Source: Hydrogenophaga sp. (GTDB taxonomy: Bacteria > Pseudomonadota > Gammaproteobacteria > Burkholderiales > Burkholderiaceae). Taken from it: a DNA stretch of 19,054 nt. The first letter of the stretch is position 1; every line of letters starts with the position of its first letter. Position numbers and translations under genes: made by a program. The notes beneath the pieces were generated by a model. The model was not told where the DNA came from and made no database searches. It saw only the letters and a program-made list of their open reading frames with translations. Location of the stretch: NCBI GenBank assembly GCA_025458545.1, contig JALOSH010000008.1:1-19054 (forward strand), in the 5' to 3' direction. Shown here piece by piece: positions 1-6,764 of the stretch.

Positions 1-827
1 GCGGTGTTGAGCAACTGGTTCGTGATCGCCACCGGCGTGGCGGTCTTGAACTTGCTGCCCAGGATGGCGGCGTAGCCCGACACCACAGGCGCGGCAAACG
101 ACGTGCCATACAGCCCGGTCTTGTGGCCTTCCACGCCCACCACCAGGAAGTTTCTCTGGATGACGGGGTCGGTGCCCGCGGTGTTGGAGTACGAGGCCAT
201 GGTGGCCGGCGCGGCCGTGGTCCCGTTGCTGTTCAGGGCGCCCACGTAGAGGGTGGTGGGCGTGCCCCGGAGCGCCAGGTTCAGGTAGTCGCTCTGGCCG
301 CGGGCATTGCGCCCCAGCACCGCGATGCCATCGTTGCCCGCCGCTTTGGCGACCACCGCTTGACCGCTGCGGGCGTGGTTGATGATGGAGTTTTCCTGTG
401 GAGCCCAGCGAATCTGTTGGGCGCTGAGACCCGCAGCAGCCATCATGCCGTAGCTCAGGTTGATCACGTTGAGCCCTTTTTGCAGCGCAACGGTGGTGCC
501 GGTTCGGTGGTCTTTGTTCACCACGTTGGCGAGCGGGGCCACCATCTTCGCTTCCATGGAGGTCCACTGGCCATGGCGCAGGCGCTGGTTGTTGGTGCCC
601 AGGTTGCCGCTGATCAACGAAGCGCTGGAGAAATCGTCCACCACGGTGATGGTCACACCCTGACCCCTGAACCCTTGTTTCCAGGCGGCGCCAACCTCCG
701 GGCTCATCCAGGCCTGGGTGATGGCAGACGATTCCAGCGAGGTTTCGACGAGTGGGTCTTGCGCCATGGCCGACCCGGCGGCGAAGAGACTGCAGAGCGC
801 CAAGGCGCAGCGGTTGTGTGAATTCAT
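1..827 (-). CDS. Secreted S8 (subtilisin-like) serine protease, 3' end cut by window edge
   Basis: The minus-strand frame opens at ATG 827 and stays open for 275 codons to the window edge, so the C-terminus is missing. Residues 1-22 form a signal peptide ending in AGSAMA before QDP, which predicts export. Subtilase landmarks follow in order: Asp in TVVDDFSS (about residue 64), a His in RHGQW (about 85), INLSYG (122-127), the oxyanion Asn in AAGND (165) and the nucleophile in GTSFAAP (Ser 243). The His context is not the usual HGTHVAG, so the His assignment is less certain than Asp and Ser. The protein probably hydrolyses peptides in the periplasm or outside the cell. The start lies 23 bp after the stop of the barrel-like gene at 851-1528, so the two are probably co-transcribed. 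Family assignment is strong; substrate is unknown. Confidence 0.88.
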   Translation of the reverse strand, partial: MNSHNRCALALCSLFAAGSAMAQDPLVETSLESSAITQAWMSPEVGAAWKQGFRGQGVTITVVDDFSSASLISGNLGTNNQRLRHGQWTSMEAKMVAPLANVVNKDHRTGTTVALQKGLNVINLSYGMMAAAGLSAQQIRWAPQENSIINHARSGQAVVAKAAGNDGIAVLGRNARGQSDYLNLALRGTPTTLYVGALNSNGTTAAPATMASYSNTAGTDPVIQRNFLVVGVEGHKTGLYGTSFAAPVVSGYAAILGSKFKTATPVAITNQLLNT

Positions 828-850
828 GGTTTTTTGGCGAGTGTGAAGAA

Positions 851-1528
851 CTAAAAGACGTGTTCGAAGGTGATGGAGATCTGGCGCTGGTCGCGCGAGG
901 ATGTGTTGAAGAGCAGCGGCAGCGTGTCCTGGGGTGACAGTTCGGTCGCCGCCAGGCGGCAGTTCACCGTCTGCACGCCACCGATCACGCCGTAGTCCGC
1001 CGTGCAAGTCCTCTCTCGCAACCGATACCCCAGCGTGGTGGTCGAACGCAGCGTCAGCAGCGAGCTGCGCCCGAGCGGTCGCTGGTGCACCAGGCCCAGC
1101 TTGATGCCCGGAGAAATGCGGTATTTCTCACCGCGCTCGCCCGAGTTCATGCCCCAGATCAGCCCCGTGTTGGGCGAAAGCCGGGTAAGCCAGCTCACCC
1201 GCACATCGGTCCATCGGGTGCTGTACCAGGGCGCGAGACGGACCGGGTCGCCGCCGGCGGTTTCAAAACCTTGCCCCCGCGAGGCGCGCACTTTGTGGGA
1301 CAGGTCCGACCCCTGACGCAGCTCGATCAGAGAGGTGTTTGGTTGAGCGACGAAAGCTCGCGACGTCCAAGCGTCACCAGGCTGAGAGGCCATGCCGCAC
1401 AGGGGCAACCAGCCGACAACCACAGTGGACACCACCCTTTGGAAATGCGTCCGCCTGCGGTGGTTGGTCTCCGCGGTATCGGGCGCTGGCCGCGCTGCGG
1501 CCGCGGTGAAATGGGAACAAGGCGTCAT
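851..1528 (-). CDS. Small outer-membrane beta-barrel-like protein upstream of the subtilase
   Basis: This is a frame of about 225 codons. I chose ATG 1528; the frame remains open slightly further upstream to 1549. A long basic N-terminal stretch (HRRRTHFQR) precedes a hydrophobic segment (VVSTVVVGWLPLCGMA), a plausible signal sequence. The mature part shows alternating polar and hydrophobic strands (for example WTDVRVSWLTRLS, YRISPGIKLGLVHQ, LLTLRSTTTLGYRLRE) and ends in ISITFEHVF. A terminal Phe after an amphipathic strand is the usual C-terminal signal of Gram-negative outer-membrane barrels. Two cysteines near the C-terminus (ERTCTADYG and VNCRLAA) could form a disulfide. It comes first in the unit and the protease second. 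I do not recognise a named family. The barrel assignment is inferred from strand pattern and C-terminus. Confidence 0.6.
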   Translation of the reverse strand: MTPCSHFTAAAARPAPDTAETNHRRRTHFQRVVSTVVVGWLPLCGMASQPGDAWTSRAFVAQPNTSLIELRQGSDLSHKVRASRGQGFETAGGDPVRLAPWYSTRWTDVRVSWLTRLSPNTGLIWGMNSGERGEKYRISPGIKLGLVHQRPLGRSSLLTLRSTTTLGYRLRERTCTADYGVIGGVQTVNCRLAATELSPQDTLPLLFNTSSRDQRQISITFEHVF

Positions 1529-1813
1529 GGGGGAAGAACTCGGGCACACCGGTGCACCCCGCGTTCTTCGGCAAACAAATGGATGACTTTAGGCCCGCAT
1601 TTCCGAGGATTCCAATGCCGAACCATTGTGGGCACTCAACGCCCAGAACGTTGTTGCGGCCCCATGCGCGCCCGTGCGCCACGGCTCTGCGACGAATCCA
1701 TTGAGCGTGGGCGCCCACCAGCGAAGCCGCCAGACCGCATGGCCTGAGGTTCTTGCGCGTCCGTGGACATGCTGTGCGTGCGGGGTTCTGGCCGTCGGTT
1801 GCGGCCAGAAAGC

Positions 1814-1848
1814 AAAAACCCCGACAGCTCGACCAAGCTACCGGGGTT
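1814..1848 (-). terminator. Rho-independent terminator, probably the original terminator of tRNA-Ser
   Basis: Read on the minus strand, AACCCCG and CGGGGTT form a 7-bp stem. An inner AGCT/AGCT pairing lies inside the loop, and the 3' arm runs straight into a T tract (the five A at 1814-1818 on the plus strand). It faces leftward, away from the element. Before insertion it would have lain just downstream of tRNA-Ser, so it may be the tRNA's displaced terminator; that link is inference. A second hairpin (1788-1808) follows. Confidence 0.7.
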
Positions 1849-1930
1849 GAATATGTGGCGAAGGAGGGCTTCACATCATGGCCTGAAACCCTCATGGATA
1901 CTGGGTTATCTTTGTGGATGGTTGATTTTG

Positions 1931-1949
1931 TGCCCCCAAATATGCCCCC
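1931..1949 (+). repeat. Left 19-bp element repeat (two TGCCCCC heptamers)
   Basis: TGCCCCCAAATATGCCCCC is identical to 8022-8040 and in the same orientation. It contains two TGCCCCC heptamers offset by 12 bp. It lies 77 bp inside the tRNA-like left junction and 13 bp from the last element gene. It is probably an arm-type integrase-binding site rather than the crossover core. Confidence 0.75.
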
Positions 1950-1961
1950 ACTTTGTGCTGG

Positions 1962-2255
1962 TTACCCCTTGGGTTCGGTGGGCAGTAGGTCGGGTGGCTG
2001 CCGTTCGTCAGTCGCATGCCGGTGTTGGCTGTTCACCACTGCAGAGTCGCTGCCATCGGTGCTCAGCCCAGCCTCAAGAATAGAAAACAGCTTTTCTATA
2101 TCGAAGTCGTCAGGCTCTGGCGGCAATAGAAGTGGTTCCACATGCTCACTCGACTCCGCACGGAGCAACTGAGTCCAGCAGATTCGCGTTAGGTCTTCCT
2201 CCGATTCGTCCACCGAAAGATTGGACAAACCGGGCTGCTGTGTCTCGGTGCTCAT
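1962..2255 (-). CDS. Hypothetical acidic protein (97 aa), last gene of the element
   Basis: A 97-residue frame from ATG 2255 to a TAA just inside the left element repeat. The composition is strongly acidic and Pro/Ser-rich (VDESEEDL, LLPPEPDDFDIEKL, LLPTEPKG). It has no transmembrane segment and no motif I recognise. No strong Shine-Dalgarno precedes the ATG. The short central stretch DFDIEKLFSILEAGL could form a helix. It is co-directional with the rest of the element and starts 13 bp after the end of the frame stopping at 2269, so it could be read through from upstream genes. Coding status is moderately likely and function is unknown. Confidence 0.45.
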   Translation of the reverse strand: MSTETQQPGLSNLSVDESEEDLTRICWTQLLRAESSEHVEPLLLPPEPDDFDIEKLFSILEAGLSTDGSDSAVVNSQHRHATDERQPPDLLPTEPKG

Positions 2256-2285
2256 GAGTTGCGGGTGATTAGTCGGCAGTAGTCG

Positions 2286-2734
2286 TTATACCGGTTGCTC
2301 TTTTGTACGCAGAGTACCGATGTAGGCCTTGATTTCCGCATCTGCCTGTTTGGCTTGCTGCCTCAACGATTCGATCTCGGACGGACTGAGCATCGTCGTA
2401 CTTTGCCAAGTTTCGGGCTTCTGATTCTGTGATCGAGTCGAATCCATAGCTGGAGACGGCTCGAAATTGATCTTTGACAAAATGGAAGCGTTCATGGACT
2501 TCGACCGGCAATTCAGCCACTCGAACCAGTTTGGCAGTGTGCTGCTTGGCAGTCAATGCCCCACAAGCCCCCAACCTCTCCGCCGTGGGCCTTGATGTGG
2601 CTCGAAAGATTCTCTTCTGTCCAGTGACAGCTAAAGTGACAACCGGAACAATCTGATTGCACGCGCTGGCTAGTCGCTCTTCGCCTGCTGGGTACGAGAT
2701 GCTCTTGCCGGTGGATTCCGCCCAATCTGACCAC
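2286..2734 (-). pseudogene. Possible zinc-finger gene broken over three frames, or three tiny genes
   Basis: Three minus-strand frames follow each other and each looks coding over a different part. Frame one (2734-2513) holds a C2H2-like finger: two Cys in SDCSGCHF and two His in SSHIKAHGGE. Frame two is protein-like from about 2560 to 2395, including LPVEVHERFHFVKDQF and GFDSITESEARNLAKYDD. Frame three ends in a helical segment, LSPSEIESLRQQAKQADAEI and onward to a stop at 2286. Joining them needs one shift near the G-rich run at about 2560 and one near 2395. The intact product would be roughly 145 residues: an N-terminal zinc finger and a C-terminal helix. The alternative is two or three small overlapping genes (for example ATG 2495-2286, 69 aa). 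I cannot tell decay from sequencing error. The function would probably be DNA binding, which is inference. Confidence 0.4.
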
Positions 2735-2794
2735 CCCTTGCCATGCGTAGGCTACATGAGGAAACTGGGTCTCCTGCTAGCCCTGGAATGCGGA

Positions 2795-3409
2795 TCAGCG
2801 CATGTGCTCAAGCTTGTCTCGCATCAGCCCTAGGCTTCTGGCCATCGCGGCCATCGCGGCATGGGCGTGCTCGTCATGGATTGCTTGCAAGCGTGAAAAG
2901 GTCTTCCAGTGCATGCCCTTGGGCTTTCCCCCGGGAAAGTTCAGGACGCCGACCATCCAGCCCAGCTTCCGACGGATCTTGTTGGCCTGCCGTGCTGCCC
3001 GGTCTTCTGCGGATTCCCGCTGGCAGCGGTAGGCCAGGTCGTGGCAGTGTCGACAAGCTATTCGAGCGCCGCCATACAGCACCGCCACCCGCCTGCCGCA
3101 ACTGTGCTCGGGGCAGCGCCACCACACCCGCTCACCGCCCAGATGGCAGGGTGTGCGCTCCAGGGAGACGGCACAACTGGAACTTGCCCACTGCCCATTT
3201 CGCAGGCAGCGGCTGTAGTGCATCTGCACCTCATCTGATCGAACCGTCAGCTGGATCGTTGCGAGCTTCGTCCCGTTCTGGGACCACGACCATCCGTATT
3301 CCAAGCCATTGAGCAAACGGCCTGAGCGCTGCAACTGGCGCACATCCAGCTGCCGACTTTGTTCGACGCAGGCCTTTGCGCCGTGTCGTCCATTGCCTTG
3401 TCTGTTCAT
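2795..3409 (-). CDS. Zinc-ribbon-like hypothetical protein common on proteobacterial islands
   Basis: A 204-residue frame from ATG 3409, preceded by GGAG at suitable spacing. The N-terminal half contains GWSWSQNGTKLATIQLTV, a beta-rich stretch. The middle has TPCHLGGERVWWRCP, then a four-cysteine set: CPEHSCGRR, and CRHCHDLAYRCQRE about 20 residues later. This looks like a zinc ribbon. The C-terminal part carries GGKPKGMHWKTFSRL, followed by a His/Ala-rich helix. From memory this architecture recurs as a conserved hypothetical next to integrases and on islands in proteobacteria; no function is established to my knowledge. Nucleic-acid binding is suggested only by the zinc ribbon and basic residues. 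It stands 122 bp downstream of the acidic-protein gene, so it may have its own promoter. Confidence 0.8.
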   Translation of the reverse strand: MNRQGNGRHGAKACVEQSRQLDVRQLQRSGRLLNGLEYGWSWSQNGTKLATIQLTVRSDEVQMHYSRCLRNGQWASSSCAVSLERTPCHLGGERVWWRCPEHSCGRRVAVLYGGARIACRHCHDLAYRCQRESAEDRAARQANKIRRKLGWMVGVLNFPGGKPKGMHWKTFSRLQAIHDEHAHAAMAAMARSLGLMRDKLEHMR

Positions 3410-3531
3410 GGTTCACTCCAAAACGGAGCCGAAATCAACTGGAAAGCTCGGTACGCAGGGACCCCCGTCGGAAAGGTCCATTGGGACCACAGTTCCCCCT
3501 GCAGAAACGGTCATCGAGTGTGCTGGCATGC

Positions 3532-4065
3532 CTACCTAGCGTAGTTCCTGAACTTGAGGATGGGTGCCGTGAAGAAGGCATGTGGCTCCGGCTTGGCCTG
3601 CGCGGTCTTCGGGTTCCAGTCCGGGTTGCCCGTGCGGCGCGCCCGGTCCATGCGGATCAGCAGGTACCAGTCCAGCGCTATCCGGGACTTGACGTGCTCA
3701 GGGCACAGCTCAAAGAACCAGCGCAGTGGTTTCAACAGAGTCTCCGGGCAGGACTCCAAGCGGATTGCCCGCTGGTCGGCAGGCAGCAACACTCCCTCGT
3801 GGCAGGACTGCTCAAGCGGCAGCATCAAGTCGTGCTGGAACACATAGTTCGTCCATTCGCAAAGCTCGTTGCCGTAGTCTTCGTCGTCGTCTGCGAGTTC
3901 TTCATGCCATTCCAGTTCCTCGGCCAGCTCGGCGCACAGGACAACTTCGTCGTCGCCATCCGTGTACTCGTACTGTTCAGCTTCCTCCAGCCACAGGTGG
4001 CCATACCTCTTCTGCGAATCAAAGGGTCTGCAGGTGAGATTCTTCAATGAAGTTTGGAGATTCAT
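3532..4065 (-). CDS. Hypothetical acidic cytoplasmic protein (177 aa)
   Basis: I chose ATG 4065 because it follows the stop of the membrane-protein gene by 35 bp; the frame is open upstream to 4209, which would overlap that gene. Residues about 26-70 are very acidic, with runs such as EEAEQYEYTDGDDE and ADDDEDYGNELCEW. The C-terminal half is less acidic and contains CPEHVKSRIALDWYLL and a basic RMDRARR, ending in PILKFRNYAR. There is no signal peptide, membrane segment or catalytic motif that I recognise. It is probably co-transcribed with the membrane protein upstream. Roles such as DNA mimic, immunity partner or regulator are possible but unsupported. Confidence 0.6.
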   Translation of the reverse strand: MNLQTSLKNLTCRPFDSQKRYGHLWLEEAEQYEYTDGDDEVVLCAELAEELEWHEELADDDEDYGNELCEWTNYVFQHDLMLPLEQSCHEGVLLPADQRAIRLESCPETLLKPLRWFFELCPEHVKSRIALDWYLLIRMDRARRTGNPDWNPKTAQAKPEPHAFFTAPILKFRNYAR

Positions 4066-4100
4066 GGATGCATTCTTGGCAGTAGGGTAGGGGTAGAGGG

Positions 4101-4424
4101 CTACCCAATCTCGTGCCAGCTTCTCGATTTGAAAATTGCGAACAGGCAAACCACTGCTGCGGCGGACACCACGATCCAGTCTCCTAGGGTGCCACCTTGA
4201 TGCTGCCACATATCAACCGCCACGAAGCCACACAGTGGCAACCCACAAATTCCGGACGCCACTGTGAATGCATGGAAAGGAAGAGCACTGTATCGATATG
4301 AAGGAGTCCAGCTAAGAACCAGCGCCATCAAGCAACCTAAAGTACTGACTACAGCAAGGTAGACGCCCAGAGCGACTTCAACTCGAAGGACGAAAGAAAC
4401 TTCGTGCTCAACTACAGAAAACAT
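4101..4424 (-). CDS. Small integral membrane protein (107 aa, about three helices)
   Basis: ATG 4424 is chosen because it sits behind a strong AGGGGG ribosome site. The frame extends upstream to 4604, but that extension looks non-coding. Predicted membrane segments by eye: about residues 10-38 (containing LGVYLAVVSTLGCLMALVL), 48-70 (HAFTVASGICGLPLCGFVAV) and 82-100 (WIVVSAAAVVCLFAIF), ending in a short basic tail. I recognise no family. It precedes the acidic-protein gene by 35 bp, so the two probably form a unit. A membrane effector or anchor paired with a soluble partner is one reading, but the sequence alone does not show a function. Confidence 0.6.
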   Translation of the reverse strand: MFSVVEHEVSFVLRVEVALGVYLAVVSTLGCLMALVLSWTPSYRYSALPFHAFTVASGICGLPLCGFVAVDMWQHQGGTLGDWIVVSAAAVVCLFAIFKSRSWHEIG

Positions 4425-4786
4425 GTTTTTCCCCCTGCTATGAGTGTCTTGGTTTGATTTTTCCTCTGCGACGAAGCTTTTCATTTTGGCATCGGCGCTA
4501 TCTTGGTCTCCCCAGGTCACATCACTGCCCCTACGAAAATCCATCCAATCGATCAGGTGCCGATCTGATCCCCAAAAAACGCGCGGCCACTTGTGACTTC
4601 GCACAGGGACCAGAGCGGATTCTGACCCAGATAGACAGAGCAGAGAATGGCTTTTCTATAAAGATGTCCACTGCTGGAACATTGAAAGAACCTGAAAACC
4701 CGCCCACAAGTCCACCTGTGAAACCAACACCATGGCAAACAAGCCATGATGGTTTCAGCCGTGGACTTGCAGGGGTGCCCATGGTT
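4425..4786. other. Gap between the winged-helix gene and the membrane-protein gene
   Basis: No gene is well supported here. A minus-strand frame at 4531-4818 overlaps the end of the winged-helix gene and contains a Gly-rich hydrophobic stretch, but it lacks a ribosome site and any recognisable family. The gap contains one copy of an 18-bp direct repeat (4749-4766) whose partner overlaps the stop codon of the upstream gene. The A/T content is visibly higher than in the flanks. I see no clear promoter consensus. Confidence 0.5.
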
Positions 4787-4798
4787 TCAGCCGTGGAC
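4749..4798 (+). repeat. 18-bp direct repeat spanning the 3' end of the winged-helix gene
   Basis: ATGGTTTCAGCCGTGGAC occurs at 4749-4766 and again at 4781-4798, offset by 32 bp. The second copy contains the last codons and the TGA of the gene ending at 4787. The first copy lies just downstream of the stop. This looks like a small local tandem duplication of the gene's end. Confidence 0.8.
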
Positions 4799-5281
4799 AA
4801 AGGCCGGCGCTTTTTCATCGGTCGGTCTGCCCCCGTTGGGCAATGTCCAGTCCCGCTTGGGCTTGGCTTGTGGCATCGCCAAAGGTGTCGCCTTGCTGTA
4901 CGCCTTGGGCGTGAAACAGGCCAGCGCCTCAGGGTCGAACTTGGGCGACATGTCCAACGGAAACCAGGTCAGTGCCAACAGTTCGCAAGTGCTGGGCATG
5001 TGACCTTTGCGAGTCACATACACAAACCCCGCTTCGATCAGCTCCGCCTTGCAGCGCCACAGCGTCGTACGGGATCTCAAGCCACGCTTGCTCACCACCG
5101 ACCAGGCCGCCGTCAGGTTGCCGTTGTTGTCGCCCCGGTACTGCCCCACCAGCTCAAGCAACAGCTTGCAGGCGTGGGGGCTCAGTTTCACAAATGCGGG
5201 CGACTCGAAAACACTGCGCAAAATGCCGACGAATGGTTCGTTGTACTTGCTGCCTTTGAATCGTTCTCTACCTTTCGCCAT
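4787..5281 (-). CDS. Winged-helix-like DNA-binding / replication-type protein of the element
   Basis: A 164-residue frame from ATG 5281, behind GAGGTG; a GTG two codons upstream is an alternative start. The N-terminal two-thirds is compact: KGSKYNEPFVGILRSVFESP, LSPHACKLLLELVGQYRG, NNGNLTAAWSVVSKRG, a recognition-like segment SRTTLWRCKAELIEAGFVYV, then TRKGHMP and a strand LLALTWFPLD. That order fits a winged helix-turn-helix. The C-terminal tail is Pro/Lys-rich. From memory, similar proteins occur on integrative elements and phages as conserved hypotheticals or replication-associated proteins. It follows the AlpA gene and a small hypothetical gene in the same direction, which is consistent with an AlpA-controlled module. 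The precise role is not known to me. Confidence 0.7.
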   Translation of the reverse strand: MAKGRERFKGSKYNEPFVGILRSVFESPAFVKLSPHACKLLLELVGQYRGDNNGNLTAAWSVVSKRGLRSRTTLWRCKAELIEAGFVYVTRKGHMPSTCELLALTWFPLDMSPKFDPEALACFTPKAYSKATPLAMPQAKPKRDWTLPNGGRPTDEKAPAFVHG

Positions 5282-5311
5282 GCTCACCTCGGCTGAGATC
5301 GATGTGTTTGG

Positions 5312-5590
5312 TCACAACCGTCCCCCGATTTGATCGAGGAATCGCCTCGCAGCGTCAATGGTCGGTAGGTGTCTTACCAGCCCCCAGCGTTCTACCCAGA
5401 AGGTCACGGGTCCATCTGCTGGGTCAGTTCGGTGCAGAGCATGCCCCTTCATGGCGTAGCAGGCGCGCAGCGTCTCAAAGACTTTCTCCCGTCGCTCGAT
5501 GGTGGGAGAATCCAGATCGTTGATCGTGTTGCCTGCCGTGGGATGGCCGTCCCCGGTGGGCATTTCTTTTGGGGTGGTGTTGATCGTCAT
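5312..5590 (-). CDS. Small conserved hypothetical protein (92 aa)
   Basis: ATG 5590 follows a GAGGGG ribosome site with good spacing; the open frame extends 11 codons further but without such a site. The N-terminal 30 residues are polar and look disordered. The rest forms a small domain: ERREKVFETLRACYAMKG, HALHRTDPADGPVTFWVERW, then GLVRHLPTIDAARRFLDQIG. I recall similar short proteins beside AlpA and replication genes on proteobacterial islands, without an assigned function. It starts 10 bp after the AlpA stop and ends 30 bp before the winged-helix gene, so the three probably form one transcript. Confidence 0.7.
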   Translation of the reverse strand: MTINTTPKEMPTGDGHPTAGNTINDLDSPTIERREKVFETLRACYAMKGHALHRTDPADGPVTFWVERWGLVRHLPTIDAARRFLDQIGGRL

Positions 5591-5600
5591 TCGACACCCC

Positions 5601-5858
5601 TCAAGTACCCAGAAGCGTGGCAAGCCGTTCAGTACGTCTTGCTTGCAGCTGCTTCACCAACTCACGGAGTTGCTCTTCAGAATGGCCGGCGATGCGTGCC
5701 GCATTGATGGCATGGACCTCTTCTGCCGGCCAGCCTACCGCGCGCTCCCCAATGGGTACAGGTTTCGTGAACAGTCCCGCCTTGATCGCGTTGTAGATGC
5801 TTGCATGTGAACGGTGCCCCGTTTCAGCCTTTACGGCTGGCATTCTCAAAATGGTCAT
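5601..5858 (-). CDS. AlpA-family transcriptional regulator
   Basis: An 85-residue protein, typical of the AlpA family of small phage and island regulators. ATG 5858 lies behind AAGGA. The N-terminal helix-turn-helix is visible: MTILRMPAVKAETGHRSHAS is followed by IYNAIKAGLFTKPVPIGERA and VGWPAEEVHAI, the characteristic xxxSIYxxIxxGxFPxPVxIGxRxVxW pattern. The C-terminal 30 residues form a charged helix. Known family members such as P4/CP4-57 AlpA activate element genes, including integrase or excision functions. Here it heads a three-gene run (AlpA, small hypothetical, winged-helix protein) and lies downstream of the integrase terminator. Regulation of excision is inferred from the family. 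Confidence 0.9.
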   Translation of the reverse strand: MTILRMPAVKAETGHRSHASIYNAIKAGLFTKPVPIGERAVGWPAEEVHAINAARIAGHSEEQLRELVKQLQARRTERLATLLGT

Positions 5859-5933
5859 GGTTGCCCATCCTTGTCCGGCGTTGTCTGCCGTTGTTGCGAT
5901 GGGTGAACTTTGCCGAGCGTCACTCTTTGTGAA

Positions 5934-5961
5934 AACGGGTGCAAATCACTTTGCACCCGTT
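5934..5961 (-). terminator. Perfect 12-bp-arm hairpin ending the integrase operon
   Basis: AACGGGTGCAAA and TTTGCACCCGTT are separated by TCAC. On the minus strand the stem ends in GTTTTC, a short T tract, and lies 20 bp after the stop of the gene ending at 5982. This fits a terminator separating the integrase operon from alpA. The perfect dyad upstream of alpA could also serve as an operator. Confidence 0.65.
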
Positions 5962-5981
5962 GATGTTAGACGGTCGTGGCG

Positions 5982-6764
5982 CTACCTGCGATAGGACTCC
6001 AGCATTTCGCGTGCCTCTGTGGTCAACCCCGCGTAGAGCAACTCCGGGGTAAAGAAGTCCTGAGAGGGTAGTGGCCCAACATGTTTAGGGACAGCCCATG
6101 TTTCGCAGGTATCGAGGACATGGTGACCACTACTTCCCTTGGGCTGGAAGTTGATACCCCAGCTTCGGTAGTGCTCCGCAGTCGCCAAAACTGGACGTGG
6201 GTCGCGCATGAAGTTGATCCAAGCATCTTGCCCCCACGTTGGACTGATCTTCTGAAATCTGCATCGAAGATCACTGAGGGCTGCCCAAAGGTGCGAGACG
6301 TGGCGGAAGTCGTGCCAGCGGGACTGCAATGTTCTTGCTCCGACGGGTTCAAACTTGACCAAAAGAGCGATGGACTTCTTCATCGACGCCACTTCGATGG
6401 TGGTGTCCTTGTCAAGCAACAGCGTGAATCTCAGGAGGTAGCCCGCAGATACGCCCTCGACTTGTTTTGCCGCCAAGTGTTCACGCGTAAATCGCTTTGA
6501 GAACTCCAGCAGATTGAAAAGGTCCCTTTTCAGGATTGGCATATGGGCCATCACATCGTCTGGCCCATAGCGAGTTCGCCAGTCCAAGCCGATGGACTGC
6601 GCACACTGCTGGCGTTCTAGTTCCTGATCAGCGCCTGGGAACAGCATGGTGGCAAAAATGCTCGACGCAAATGCTGTTAGTGGTGGCAATTGATCAAGTT
6701 CGTACCAAGGTAGAGGCCGCTGCTCTCGCTGATTCAAGTCGGCTGGAACATCGAGGCGGTTCAT
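5982..6764 (-). CDS. Unknown 260-aa protein translationally coupled to the integrase
   Basis: The start ATG 6764 overlaps the integrase stop in an ATGA arrangement, which indicates translational coupling; the frame is open 21 codons further upstream inside the integrase gene. The protein appears soluble and mixed alpha/beta. Visible stretches include [74 protein letters not shown] and [18 protein letters not shown], ending in [12 protein letters not shown] see no signal peptide, membrane span or known catalytic motif. The transcript ends at the hairpin at 5934-5961, so integrase and this gene form a two-gene operon. A role in recombination or its control is suggested by position alone. Confidence 0.75.
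   Translation of the reverse strand: MNRLDVPADLNQREQRPLPWYELDQLPPLTAFASSIFATMLFPGADQELERQQCAQSIGLDWRTRYGPDDVMAHMPILKRDLFNLLEFSKRFTREHLAAKQVEGVSAGYLLRFTLLLDKDTTIEVASMKKSIALLVKFEPVGARTLQSRWHDFRHVSHLWAALSDLRCRFQKISPTWGQDAWINFMRDPRPVLATAEHYRSWGINFQPKGSSGHHVLDTCETWAVPKHVGPLPSQDFFTPELLYAGLTTEAREMLESYRR

Larger units (their letters stand above)
1529..1961. other. Non-coding stretch: host terminator region and left junction of the element
   Basis: No convincing gene is seen here. Overlapping frames on both strands lack family signatures. It holds a perfect 7-bp-arm hairpin at 1788-1808, a strong minus-strand terminator at 1814-1848, a stretch resembling the tRNA-Ser 3' end at 1854-1872, and the left 19-bp element repeat at 1931-1949. 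The last element gene ends at 1962. Host sequence probably stops near 1854-1872. Confidence 0.6.

Noticed and set aside
1374..1895. Minus-strand frame of 173 codons over the host terminator region
   Set aside because: It passes through the terminator hairpin and the 5' part of the barrel-like gene, and its composition is not protein-like.
4531..4818. 95-codon minus-strand frame with a Gly-rich hydrophobic segment
   Set aside because: No ribosome site, overlaps the winged-helix gene's end, and has no recognisable family; kept only as part of the gap description.
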